The notes under the pieces: model-generated
The model's input: only the letters and a program-made list of their open reading frames with translations
What the model was told of the DNA's origin: nothing
The model's database searches: none
Program-made: the position numbers and the translations under genes
Assembly: GCF_003573695.1 (NCBI RefSeq)
Contig: NC_039361.1
Location: 95,668,279-95,732,278 of the forward strand
DNA length: 64,000 bases
Direction: 5' to 3'
Origin: Papaver somniferum
Taxonomy: Eukaryota; Streptophyta; Magnoliopsida; Ranunculales; Papaveraceae
In this document: piece by piece, positions 1-10,984 of the stretch
Position numbering within the stretch: position 1 is the stretch's first letter
How the letters are laid out: the number at the start of each line of letters is the position of its first letter

Positions 1-244
1 GATTATGCCTATTCTCTACGCACCTATGCTGATCTTCTGAAGATACCCCGTCTAGACCGATGCTCTAACTTTGATTCTAAGGCTGGTTGTGGATTAAAGG
101 CTGACTATAACTACTCTCTACAGCAAATCCTTCCCTTCTCTCAGATACTTTCCAGGCATCCGATCAAATGGGGGAAATACTTGGAAAATTCCACTCTAAT
201 CTCTTGTATGAATCTCTCCATAACCATGTCTCAGCTCTTTGAAG
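1..244 (+). other. open frame from window edge to a splice donor
   Basis: The plus-strand frame starting at base 1 is open without a stop up to base 244, where a perfect donor (AG|GTAAGT) follows. It could be the tail of an internal exon of a gene beginning outside the window. The translation (SLRTYADLLKIPRL near its start) matches no family I recognise, and no matching downstream exon was found. It may be chance. Confidence 0.25.
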
Positions 245-612
245 GTAAGTCACTTATCAACTCTAGTACTATATTGCATCCCCTAAATCATATTATAAGA
301 ATTACCCCCTTCAGGAGAAGATATTATACTTATGTTACCTATCTCATTCATGCTAAGTTTAACATTTCTACCTACTGGTCTTATTTTAAATCCTCTCTAA
401 TCCACTATGTAAAGCAGAGCACAATTTTATCTATTAACCTTAACAGCATGTTCAATTGCTTCAAGAAAAAAACCATAAAACCAACTTTAACTTCACATAC
501 CACAATATTGTCTCATAATTTAGGTAATTACCATAATCAGTTTAACACCTGCATTTCTATAATTTTTGATTTAAGTCTTCATTATAATCCTCACTTCACT
601 CAGAGTCATGCC

Positions 613-1437
613 TTAAGACCTACCTGGATAGATATCTTTAGCATCTCCAGATGCACTTGCAGCTTTCTTTGCAAGTCTGGTTGCAGCAGCTCTAGGTACT
701 CGGGCAAAAGCTCTAGAACTAACCCTAGCGGGTAAAGGATCACTTACTGGTACTTCATGGTGCTGAGTAATCTCTCCAAGGCCTACTCTGGATATCCCTG
801 CAACATCTGCAGCCATTTGTCGAATCTCAGGAGAAAGCATGAACAAATTAGAAAAGCTGACAGCACCAACAGGGAGAGGGAGGGAATCATTCTCATGTAT
901 CTTCGCTTTGGCATCTTCAGGAATTGGTGTGGAGAAAAAACCCTGTCGTGCACCGCCGCAGACAACCCGCTGATCCCCCACCCGAACAATTCCTTCATTT
1001 ATAGCAAACCTGCCTCGATCAGGATGCAGTGCAAACAAAACCCAACCATCCTTCACACCAACGAGTTCCCCATTCTCCAGATGACCTTGCATCCATGGTG
1101 TTGCTGCACACCTTCCCCTGCCACTGCATGTCGTTCACCACCACTTACAAAACTCTCATTTGCAATATTTCCTCCAGAATAGCCATGCTTCCTACAATTA
1201 CAAGTTCTGGGAGCAGATCCGCTCACTTCTGCAGCCTCATTCTTGAATTTTTATGCAAAATCACACAAGTTTTATTCAAAATCAATACCCATATTCACAA
1301 TCATCTATTTAAAAATACAATAAATACCAAATTCCTCTGGAATTGCAAAATCACTTACCTGTTGCTTGGGCTGAATAAATTTGGCTCTCTTTGGTTCTCC
1401 TTGAACTCCTTCAATGGATCGGTTTTCTCCGTCCATA
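613..1437 (-). CDS. unrecognised spliced gene or gene fragment
   Basis: Minus strand. An upstream exon (from about 1437 down to 1359) ends in a consensus donor (CAG|GTAAGT). A 117-base intron (1242-1358) ends at TTCAAG, and the frame is kept across the junction (QPKQQ|NEAAEV). The next exon runs from 1241 downwards. A frame change near 1100-1120 is needed to join it to the long open frame 1092-613 (159 codons, from MQGHLENGE). That frame may itself end at a donor (CCAG|GTAGGT) near 628, because the stop lies just after it. The long frame looks coding: it is locally GC-richer, has a Trp/Phe-rich front half (DGWVLFALHPDRG) and an Ala/Arg/Lys-rich end (RAAATRLAKKAA). I recognise no domain. It follows the CACTA transposase on the same strand, so it could be a second or captured gene of that element, or a host gene remnant. 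Confidence 0.35.
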
Positions 1438-2262
1438 TATTCCACTAGTAATCAAAGGATGTTTTTTCCTTGGAATGCTACTCGATATAAAAAACTAAAA
1501 AGGTTGCTTCGTTCTTCTATGGGAAAACTGACTGAGAAACTGAAAGAACTGCTTCTCTCTATAGTTGTATTCGGTCTGGGAAGAGCAAAAGTCTTCAAAT
1601 CACAACCGGCAATCATCCGAGATGGCGCTGCAATCTATACTTCATCTCATTGGCTCATGCCCAGCGGCAACAAACATGTGGTGCTCATAAATTGACCATA
1701 TATGCCGGTCGGACCCTGTACAAAAATCAATGGATATTACCCATGAATCTCGACCCGCCTGAAGTCTCTACTCAGCATGGGGGGAATTTTTTTGACCGTC
1801 TGACTCAGAGGTATCTTCACAGCATACCTACTCAGATGAAAGTTGATCCTAAAAGAATATTTTAGGCCCAATTATAAAAGAAAATCTGTGTGCAAGCCTA
1901 ATACTATTACTACTAATCCTAACATGACATAATATTAATTCAACAATTAGTATAGCCAAATCCAAACTCATCCAACATTGCTAAAACCCATCTGCATACA
2001 AACCCCACCATGATTTAAGAATCAATTTTTTTTCAACAATCCGTACATTCATTCTCTAGTTAACAAGAAATTCCAAACTGCTGACTTAAATTTGTACCAA
2101 ATTCAGTACCATGATGATCATCATTACCAAAATAGTATAACCCAAAACCAAAAACAAAGGCTAAGAGTATATAACTTACACTAACCAGTTCCTTGAACAA
2201 AAACCAAAAAATGTTCCAACCTAATCATTCATCTATTAACAAACACAAACAACTACATTCTA
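1438..2262. other. no gene seen
   Basis: AT-rich sequence downstream (minus sense) of the CACTA remnant. I find no supported exon, RNA gene or clear repeat. Confidence 0.4.
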
Positions 2263-3144
2263 TCACCTGGCTCGCTTAGTCCTTGGAAATGGTTGCTCAA
2301 ATGCAGTCGTTTGAGAAGCAGGGACTGTTGTTGGTGCTGGTGCTGGTGCTTTCCTTGCATTTATACCCTTAATGTCGTCCCGATAGTAATCATCCATGGA
2401 TGTCTTTTGCAGGTCAAGTTTATCTACCTTCGGAAATTTATACTCATTCCGACAAATAACTGATGTACTGAATTCCTCGTCGAATTCATCACCAGCATAT
2501 TTACAGCTTTGGGTAGGTGCACCTAACACAATAGACTTTTTTTTTATTTTCCTGGTCTGGCACATAAAATACCTGCTTCGCTTGGGAGGCTACAATGAAA
2601 GGATCATCCTGGAGTCCCAACTTATCAAGCTCAACCAAAATGTAGCCAAGTTTTTCTTTTGAGACCCCTGCTTTGGTAACCTATTTACACCTGAAAAGTG
2701 GCATTTTCAGCGTATGATATGTCAGCACCCATATCTCTTGTAAAACACCATAATAACCCGTCAGATTAATGGTAATCCCCGCTTTTCTAATGTGCGTGTC
2801 AGTTGCCTGCACGTAAACCCCGCTATTCTGGTTGACAGAACCATCATGAAATTTTGTGCGAAACAGGTATCCATTGATGTGATATGATTCGTATGTCTCT
2901 ACTTGTGCATTCGGTGGGATTGATAGCCACCTTAAGTCCTAATTGAAGTTTTCCCTAGAGTCTTCCCACTCACTCTCAACCTAAAATACATTATAAGGAT
3001 TAGCCTCTGTCCCAATGCAAAAGTTACATAGCAAGAGTGACATTTTCTGCAAACTCTTACCACTTTTTGTAACCATTTGGCGAACTCTTCACGATGTTTT
3101 TGATCGAGCTGTTTATCATTCATACCAAGATATTTCTCCTTCAA
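2263..3144 (-). pseudogene. CACTA transposase C-terminal part (DUF4216-like) after an internal deletion
   Basis: After CQLHCPDDTRIF near 3141 the sequence passes directly to QLDQKHREEFAKWL (about 3130-3060), which in related elements lies several hundred residues later. The intervening DUF4218-type region seems to be deleted. A DUF4216-like stretch follows (about 2931-2600: ESYHINGYLFRTKFHDG, GYYGVLQEIW, DPFIVASQAKQVFYVPDQ), interrupted by a stop and a frame change. A last 100-codon frame (2565-2263) ends in a proline/alanine-rich basic tail. Confidence 0.75.
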
Positions 3145-5100
3145 AAAATTCTAGTGTCATCTGGACAGTGCAATTGACATGCTGCCTTTAGTATATATCC
3201 CCCTTTGCCATTTTCCCGAGGTTGCAACTCGTCTCTAAAACCCATCTCCTTCAGGTCCATTCGAGCAGCAAGGTGGTCTTTCGACTTAAATTCATTTTTC
3301 AACAATGTTCCAACGATACTCTCACATACATTCTTTTCGACGTGCATGAAATCTATGCAATGGTGGACAACATGATACCGCCAGTAGGGGAGGAGCCGGA
3401 ACCATATATTGAACTTTTTCCAGTAGGGCTTGTCGGTCTCCTTCTCCTTCCCCTTCTCCTTCCCCTTCCCCTTTTTTTTGAGTCGATGGTCTTTTCGATT
3501 CTATTTATATTTCCACCGCTTCCAGGGTTATGCTGCACGAATTCCACACAATGTTCTTCCGTCCCTTTCCCCATTTATTCTTTATAGGCTTTACCTCATT
3601 GTATATTTATGACGGGGTCATAAGTTCCGGAGCCTTTTCATTTTATTCTTTTCCGTTGAACCCCTTCTGACTTCTGAATGGATGATTGTATGGTAGGTAT
3701 CTTCTATGCCTGGTATAAACCTCTTTTTTACAATGTTTTAGCCTAACATAGTAAGTATTTCTCCCATACACCTTACAGGCGTCTCTTCCCTGGTAGGGGA
3801 AACCACACAGTGTACCGAGAGCCGCGTAATCATTTATTGTCCACAAAACAACCGCACGTAGAGTAAACATCTCCTGTTTCAGCGCATAAAAACATTCGAC
3901 TCCCTCAAAAAATTCCTTGAGATCCTCAACAAACGGTTCTAACATAACATCAATGTCCTTACAAGGCCCCCCATTGACAATTAATGACAACATGGTGAAA
4001 TTTCTCTTCATACACAACTCTGGCGGAAGGTTGTAAATCACTGTCAGAATTGGCCACACACTGTGTTATTTTTGCATGCTTTTGTTTACGTCAACCCCGT
4101 CAGCCGAAATGCCTAGCCGTAGATTTCGAGGATCATCACGAATTACGGGATATCTTTCGTCTATATTTTTACATGCTGGTGAGTCCGCCGGATGCTTTAA
4201 AACACCCTCTTCTTTGTTTCTGCATTCGTGCCACAATAAATATTCGACAATTCTCTTTGATTGAAACAACCGTTTAAGTCTTGGGATAATTGGGAAATAC
4301 CACAAATCTTTTGCCGGAATTTTTTCATGCACCTCTTTGCTGGTGTCGTCAACTTTCCATCTCGATTCTCCACAGGTGGGACACTTGATGTGATCGTTGT
4401 AATTCTTTCTATAGAGAATGCAGTCATTGATGCATACATGTATCTTTACGTAACCTGAACCCAAATCTCTCATCACCTTCTTATCTTCATATGTACTTTT
4501 CATCATCTCATTTCCTTGAGGGAGCATGGATTGTAACAGTGGTAGAATTTCATTAAAGAACTTGTCGGAAGCTCCGTGCTTGCTCTTCAAGTTAAACAAT
4601 TCACACATTGCAGATATCTTTGTAAAATCCGCACATCCTTCATATAGGGGTTTCCCAGCATCATTGAGTATCCGTTGCATCTTCTCAGATTCCTTTGAAA
4701 ATTTATCTCCTAATAAAGCACTAACCATTTCTATAGTCTCTGCATCATGTGCTGGTTCATCGGAGTGCGGACCGTCGCTGCCATTACCATCCAGAAGTGT
4801 CCACCATGATGACTCATCTCCTTCTCCGTGCTTAGTACATATGGCATAATTTTGAATGAATCCAGAAGAATATAAGTGAAACTTAACTGCACTTGCCTTG
4901 TGCACGTAGAGGTTGGGCCATATCACACATGGACATAGAAACTTAACTTTTCCCTTGTTGTATGGTTTCCATTTCCCATTCGCAATATCCTATTGGTATG
5001 TATGCGTAGCAAACTTTATAAATTCATCGACTCCGTCTTGATAACGTCATTGGGTTCTATCCGTATACATCCAAGATTTATCCATTACTCTAGGATCCAT
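3141..5100 (-). pseudogene. CACTA transposase: transposase-associated domain plus tnp2
   Basis: Translation starts at an ATG at 5100 (MDPRVMDKSWMY), a typical start of the transposase-associated domain. Two in-frame stops follow early: TGA after DRTQ and TAG after HTYQ. Each fits a single C-to-T change from CGA or CAG. From 4926 the frame is open for 286 codons and shows tnp2 features: a Cys pair CPTCGESRW, the phrase PIIPRLKRLFQSK, and an end at LRLGISADGVDVN. The core continues in shifted frames at 4059-3643 (NGGPCKDIDVMLEPFVEDL, GTLCGFPYQGRDAC) and 3440-3141 (PYWRYHVVHHCIDFMHVEKN, then VCESIVGTLL). tnp2 catalyses cut-and-paste movement of CACTA elements. This copy cannot encode it. Confidence 0.85.
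3430..3482. repeat. CTTCCC-type simple repeat
   Basis: Pyrimidine-rich run of CTTCCC/CTCCTT units inside the transposase remnant. On the minus strand it would give Lys/Arg/Gly repeats, so that apparent protein is an artefact of the repeat. Confidence 0.7.
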
Positions 5101-6114
5101 TATAAATTCTCAGATACCTGGACGGAGAAAAAACTTGTCAACACCTTGTGAAAATATTATTGTGGTCCGAATAAAACTACGAAATAATAAAACTTGTCAC
5201 AAAGAGTAATCACAAATCACAATGTGAGTTCAGTTATCATATATGAATCATACAAATAATCAGAGGTTATCTACCTACATACAGTTGCATGTGAAGAAAA
5301 TATTTTCCCTACTATGACCATTAGAGTTACAATCTCAGTTAACAAAGCAGTACTGAAAAGAATTACTTACACGGTCGATCCGATAAATACGCAAAGCAAA
5401 ACTGACAGGGGAATATATGGTTTATCCAGGAGATGAATCAGATGATCAAAGTAAACAACTTGTTTTGTTTTCAAACGGGAGGTTAGAAGATTTAAGAGCA
5501 GAAACATGAAATGATTTAAGACGAGAGAGATGAAAACGGAGGGTAAATGGAGATTCGGCAATATCTTTACGAATAAATAATTTGGCAAAATATTTAAGTG
5601 TATATCGTAAATAATTTGGTAAAATGGGAAGGTAAAGATCCTTCAATTTGCATGTTGCACGTTCAATGTTTATAGTTTTCTCAGTCAAATCTTGTTATCC
5701 TGCTGCATAATTTTCTGCTTTGACGGCTCTAAAAGACCGGAGTTAGATGCGATGCAATTAATATTCATTCCATACTGAAGATTTTTTTTTCTTCGCACCC
5801 GAATTCAGAAAATAAATCAAAATGAATCAAAAAAATAAATAAATCAAAATGATAGGTAAAAAGCGGAGTATGTGTTGCTGCAGTTGTTATAACAGTACTA
5901 AAGTAAAAAAACTATCTTTGTATAAAGTGGAGTACGTGTTGGTGCAGTTGAATTTTTTTTTATAAGAACTGGAAGAATCTATGGCCCCAATTAGAATTAA
6001 GTGAACTAAAACACACTACTATATTTGTGTGTTCTGTCCAATTAGAATTAATATCTAAAACCAAAGCTTGATCCATCCAATTAACATAATAGGTTTGATC
6101 ATTGATGGATTTTA
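5101..6114. other. no gene seen; presumed CACTA 5' flank
   Basis: AT-rich, no coding signal. Two diverged copies of a 24-base stretch (GGAGTA.GTGTTG.TGCAGTTG) lie about 65 bases apart near 5863 and 5928. Confidence 0.4.
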
Positions 6115-6990
6115 TTAAAGTTTGACAATCTTATTCAAAGATAACATGATTAAAGTTTGTGCCAGAGTAACAGCTTCCAGCATAGCCTTACATTCCAGCT
6201 CATCAGCTTCAACTCCTATCTTCATTCCTCCATTGGAGCATTGTCCTTGCACCCAAATGCAGCTACCTGCACAATTCCTCACTATTATCCCTATTCCACC
6301 TTGTAATGAATCTGACTTAAAAGAAGCATCAAAATTTGTAAACATTATCAGGAGGTTTCCATCTTACCGGCTGCACAACCCCATTAGTAGAAGAAACAAG
6401 ATTAGTTTCAGGAGGCACAAGTTTATTAATGCCATCTATTGACATTGTCCTATTTGGAGTTATGTTCTGAAAAATATTTGAACATGAAATAGTCCAAACT
6501 GATGCTTCAAAGAAAAAAAATAGTCCAAACCGAAACCATTAGCAATTTATTAATCTCATGTCTAGTAATTCCTGCACCAAAGGTAATATTATTTCCTGTA
6601 GAAAACCAGGAGAGAATCTATCTCCTAAATGAACAATGTTGTATCATAATATTACTAGCATTGATATTTAAAACCAAACAAATGGATCTAGCATAACCAC
6701 ATTCAAGGAACATGTGATTACTGGATTCCACAGGATGATTACACAAACTGCAACGCAATTCAATATCATTTCCATATCTAGCTAGTTTATCTCTTGTTGG
6801 GACTATATCTTTTAAGCACTTCCAAACAAATAATTTAACTTCCACAAAGCTTTCCATACCTGTGGAGAAACAGAATTAGTACCTGCAAAAGTATCAGATG
6901 CACTAGACAACACATTATAGACACTCTTAACAGAGAATTGGCCTTTGCTATCTGGAAGCCATATAAGAGTATGGAGTCCAATTTACCCAC
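6115..6990 (-). pseudogene. LINE (non-LTR retrotransposon) 3' fragment: zinc-binding and RNase H domains
   Basis: Minus strand, reading from about 6990: LPDSKGQFSVKSVYNVL, the usual lead-in to the reverse-transcriptase zinc-binding domain. Then, after a one-base frame change near 6850, FVWKCLKDIVPTRDKLARYG with Cys/His residues (CSLCNHPVESSNHMFLECGYA), i.e. the zf-RVT domain. After a linker, 6345-6115 reads NFDASFKSDSLQGGIGIIVR and ADELECKAMLEAVTLAQ, the plant RNase H-like C-terminal domain of L1-type elements. The reverse-transcriptase core is absent, so this is a 5'-truncated, dead copy. Confidence 0.85.
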
Positions 6991-7219
6991 CATTGAGTTC
7001 TGGTGGTACTCTGTATCTGGTGGTACTCCAAAAATATGAATACTATGAAGTAAACGATTTCATCAAATGTGAATGCTTCCCCCTTTTCCTCTAAGTAGTG
7101 CGCTTTAACGGCTTCGTTCTACAAAAACAACACACAAACTTATTTGGTTACATATAAATTGAAAAAATTATTGTGCCAAATAAACCATAAAGATACGTAC
7201 AAGTTGTAGAGGGACAAGC

Positions 7220-7589
7220 TCAGGTGGCTTGGTGCCAGATCCGGTGTTTGATTTTTAAAAACCCAGCTACCGCATCTAGGATGATGTTGTGCCTATCCTT
7301 GATTTGTTGAACACTTCTTCTTTTCGGGTTCCCATAATCTTGGCTAAATTTGTTATGTATCTTCTCCCAAAGGGTCTCGGTCGCGGAGCGATCTAAAACT
7401 CGACTTTCGGTTGACCATGCTTTGGTGATTGCCAAATCTTCCGCGGAGTCAAACGATGCCATTTGTTGTATGAGGAGGTAGGTAATGAGTAGGTTCTCTA
7501 ATAGGATACAAGTGGAGTGCAGGTGCGTTGCTTGTCGAACGCCGAGTTTCAAATACGCCTTCTTCGCTGTTAAACCAATTGCTTAGCAT
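7220..7589 (-). pseudogene. Myb/SANT-like DNA-binding protein fragment (PIF/Harbinger-associated type)
   Basis: A 110-codon open frame (7552-7220) contains SAEDLAITKAWSTESRVLDR, ETLWEKIHNKFSQDYGNPKR and RSVQQIKDRHNIILDAVAGF. This is the pattern of the plant Myb/SANT-like domain found in Harbinger-associated proteins and in proteins often mis-named 'glutathione S-transferase T3-like'. The helix-forming Trp residues (KAW, LWEKI) are present, but the third Trp expected near the RW..I motif is replaced (SVQQIKDRHN). The frame stops soon after the domain. Another ATG at 7589 opens a different frame that would need a shift to join. It is probably a transposon-derived remnant and lies just beyond the LINE fragment. 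Confidence 0.6.
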
Positions 7590-8539
7590 GATAGAACACC
7601 GTTGCGAAGTGAATTAAAAACAAATTCGATAGAATACAGTAACAGATTCTCCTTTCCAGCTATATAACAACGTCGGCCTAATATATAATGTAACTTTTAC
7701 TCCTTACAGGAAAAAAAGCTAATTCCTAAATCCATTAACATCCACTAGTAACAAAAATTAACTCAACCTAAACCAAATTCCATAATTTCCGTCACAAAAA
7801 TTACACAAAACATCAATTGTTTCAACCAATTAATACTAAGATATGAAAGACCTAAATTGGTTTATAATCATAAAAATATGAAAGACCTAAACAAAACAAA
7901 AGAAACCCTGACAATAAAAAACTCTTAAAATTCTTACTAAGATATAGAATCACAATCAAGATCATAAAAAACTCTTAAAATTGACAGAACCCTAAGTTTA
8001 CATAATACAGTAGAAAACGATTTTAGTTTTGGGAAAGGTATATACCTGAAACCCTAGAAATAGTAATTTCAAATTAATAAAAATATCCCCCATTCATGAA
8101 ATTAAACAAGTACGTTTGAATTTAATCTGATAAGAGAAGGAAAGAATCCCTTACCTAGGGTTTCTCTATTTCGCCTCTTCCAGTCTTTCTACCGCGCAAG
8201 TAAGAGAAGGAAATATTATTTTTTTCTTTTTTCGTTAAAGCACTTTAATTAACAAAAATGCCATTTTACCTAGTTTTATCACGTCATTATGACATTGTGG
8301 GTTAGAATAGGTGCCAATTAGACTAGGGTACGTGTTCGATTAAAGATTTCTCTTGGGAATAGTTGTGACCCTACAAGAATATAGTTTATTCCTGAGAGAG
8401 AATAAACAGGGAAAGCAAAGGGATTAACAGGGAAACCAAAGGGTCAGAGAGCAAAAAAATTCAGAGAGAGAATTTGTAGAGGGAGATTACTGTTTTCTGA
8501 ATTTTTCTCAATCAAATCAATCAAATCAAATCAATCAAA
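7590..8539. other. AT-rich intergenic sequence and leader of the next gene
   Basis: No gene seen. At about 8400-8443 a 21-base unit (ACAGGGAAA.CAAAGG) is directly repeated. The bases just before 8540 are AATCAATCAAATCAA-type repeats, resembling an untranslated leader. Confidence 0.4.
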
Positions 8540-9208
8540 ATGGCTGGTGATGATGATCAACACAGACGAAAGGGTAAATCCCCCATGACTGAAGAGGGAA
8601 TATTGAAATAGTTAGAAGAGAAAGAAAGACGTGAAAGGCTATCATCCACTATGCAGATGATTGGGCAGATGACCAAGGATGATCTGGAGAAGGTACACAA
8701 GAGAGTAAATGACTTGTTATATGATATTGAAGTCCCGCCACTCTCGGAAGAGATGCATGCTGCAGAGGATATAATCAAAGCAGATTAGAAACCAGTTGAA
8801 AAACCGGTACATATTTTGCAAAACAAGCATCGTTTTGATCTTTTCAAAGATGGAGAAGAGGAGGAGAAGTTCTGGGAAGTGCATGCTAAAAAGATGAGGT
8901 TGGCTGAAAGGGCAGTAATGAAGAAAGAAAATGACAGTGATGCTTCCGAAGATGAAGAGCCTGCTTCTTTTTTTGGGTATCGAAGTGATACGGAATCTGC
9001 TCTAAGAGTGAAGATTCAGGACTTTCGCGAAGATGAGAGATTTAGGATTAATGATGCAGTGTTGGCCCAAAAGACCGATTCCGAAGCAGACGATGAAGAT
9101 GAAGACGAGGAGGAAGAGCGGTTTGATGAGGAGTAAGAGGGGTCTGGCGAGGAAGAAGAGTGGTCTAATGAGGAGGAAGATGAATCTGATGATTCTGATT
9201 CCGAGTGA
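8540..9208 (+). pseudogene. acidic, charged protein gene with three in-frame stops
   Basis: One reading frame from ATG 8540 runs to a TGA at 9206-9208, interrupted only by TAG at 8609-8611, TAG at 8786-8788 and TAA at 9134-9136; there is no frameshift. It starts MAGDDDQHRRKGKSPMTEEG, followed by a charged helical part (MIGQMTKDDLEKVHKRVNDL), then EKFWEVHAKKMRLAERAVMK, a recognisable block FFGYRSDTESALRVKIQDF, and a long Glu/Asp tail. The KGKSPMT element recurs as KGKTPMT in the intact gene at 25572-26228, which suggests distant relatedness. The function is unknown: acidic tails of this sort occur in histone-binding and chromatin proteins, but nothing here proves that. An A/T-rich leader without obvious TATA box precedes it. 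Most likely a pseudogene; readthrough cannot be excluded from sequence. Confidence 0.6.
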
Positions 9209-9417
9209 TGGGTATGACAATGAGAAGCCTTATGACATTTTAATTCTTCTGTAGAGAGATGGTGGATTTTTAGGTAAGTGCTCGAATGGAAATGATGACA
9301 TAATGTTAAGAAATAGCTATTATCAAATTACAGAGAATAATTCGAACTGAGAGGGGTCTAATGCAAATGGTAAGTCACTGAATCTTTTTTTTTTTTTTTT
9401 GGTTCTGGCAATGAAGA

Positions 9418-9605
9418 NNNNNNNNNNNNNNNNNNNNNNNNNNNNNNNNNNNNNNNNNNNNNNNNNNNNNNNNNNNNNNNNNNNNNNNNNNNNNNNNNNN
9501 NNNNNNNNNNNNNNNNNNNNNNNNNNNNNNNNNNNNNNNNNNNNNNNNNNNNNNNNNNNNNNNNNNNNNNNNNNNNNNNNNNNNNNNNNNNNNNNNNNNN
9601 NNNNN
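9418..9605. other. assembly gap (188 N) between poly-T runs
   Basis: All bases are N. The gap is bordered on the left by poly-T (9385-9400) followed by GGTTCTGGCAATGAAGA, and on the right by poly-T. Frames drawn across it are meaningless. Confidence 0.95.
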
Positions 9606-10984
9606 TTTTTTTTTTTTTTTTCTGATATTTAGATTTTTTGTGGGTAAGATGGTGAAATACTTGTAAATGGGTATGTTTAAGTTTATGAACATGTAAATGT
9701 TGATCAACACTGAATGAACAGAACGGTTGTAACTTTTTTAAATGCAATAAGATGAAGTCAGCTTATTTATATTGTCCAATGATTGTGCGTCGATAATGTT
9801 GGAGATGCAGGGTGTATTCTAGAAACTAAAACTACAATCAAAGAACTGGATCATGTACAAGACTAAGATGTATTGAAAACAAATGCATACTGACAACAAG
9901 TCACTTTTAGTGTTTTTCTATCCAGTCTAATTCACTTGATAGAGAGGCATATACAGACCTAGTCTTAATCTATAATATGGCAAAGGGACAAATTACGAAC
10001 ATCCATATATGTTTGATCTTTATATCTTCTGTCAAATAAATGACTAACAATAATTGGCTTGCGTTGGTTGCGTCGTATTCGACTTGCACATAATTGACAT
10101 GAACACTACTTGGTGGAGCGTTATGCACACCTAATTTAATTCTACAATCTGACAGTGAATACAAATCACAGTGACTCCTGAGATGCTGCTTCTCAAAACA
10201 GAATACAAGCTTTATTCACCAATGATGACATCATACAACCAAATACTATGTCTGAGTTTAAGATCATCTGTCAACTGACATATAAAACTACTTGGTGGAG
10301 TATTAAATCATGCAATTGAGATGTTCATAATCACCAATACATTCTCAAAACAACATACAATTCACAGCAACATAATAAACATAAAATCTGAAAGATAGAG
10401 AAGTTCATAATCACCATCAGAAATTGTACCATTCAAAATCAGTAGTGTGTAACCTCCAATTTGTAAAATCATTAAACCCCCAAATGAATTAATGAGAAAT
10501 ACCTTAGATGAAGATGACCAAGATATTAATTTCCAAAATTATGAATCACTATCAATACTTCTATGAGAGATCGATTAAACTTAAATCTAGGCCTGAATCG
10601 ATCTTTCAAAGAAGAATCAATTGATTCATTGTTGTTGATGAAGTTTTCTGCAAATGAATCTCCAAGAAACCCCCAAATGAATCTTACATGAAGATAACCC
10701 AGATTTGCATTTCCAAGATTATGAATCAGTGTCGATACTTCTATGAGAGATCGATTGAACTTAAATCGATGTTTCCCAGAAGAGTTGATCGATTCTTTCC
10801 TATGTATAATCTAACTGCCTTATACAAAGCTACCCCACAACAACAGAACCACTGAGAAAAAAGAAAAAAAATTAACTAGGACTACAGGAGAATTATAGCA
10901 ATGTAATCATGGGCCACCAAAAAAGCATTAGAAATCATCTGGTGTATCTTTACCTTATAAGGTCCCCTTAATTGAAGTAGAAAC
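9606..10984. other. downstream repeat region, related to 18880-19160
   Basis: No gene seen. 9905-10290 contains several phrases that recur after the other acidic pseudogene at about 18890-19160: AGAGGCATATACA/GGAGGCATATACA, ACTACTTGGTGGAG/ACTACTTGGTGCTGG, AGATCATCTGTCAA, and a CTCAAAACA/TTCACTAATG context. The two acidic genes therefore seem to share diverged 3' flanks, pointing to old segmental duplication or a shared repeat. Confidence 0.45.
10490..10800. repeat. 180-bp tandem duplication, two diverged copies
   Basis: CTATGAGAGATCGATT occurs at 10561 and again at 10741, with matching flanks (ATTATGAATCA..ATCAATACTT against ATTATGAATCAGTGTCGATACTT). The copies have diverged by scattered substitutions. 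Confidence 0.75.

Larger units (their letters stand above)
2263..5100 (-). mobile_element. degenerate CACTA (En/Spm) transposon, transposase region
   Basis: Minus-strand remains of one plant CACTA transposase gene in family order: N-terminal transposase-associated domain (about 5100-4900), tnp2 core (4926-3141), and a DUF4216-type domain with an acidic/proline tail (about 2931-2263). The reading frame is broken by stops, frame changes and an internal deletion. I could not identify paired CACTA terminal repeats around it, so the element's limits are unknown and the coordinates cover only the recognisable coding part. Confidence 0.85.

Noticed and set aside
3353..3574. Arg/Gly-rich minus-strand frame
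   Set aside because: Product of the CTTCCC simple repeat inside the transposase remnant; the true frame there reads tnp2.
9358..9747. Frames running through the N gap
   Set aside because: Unknown bases make them meaningless.
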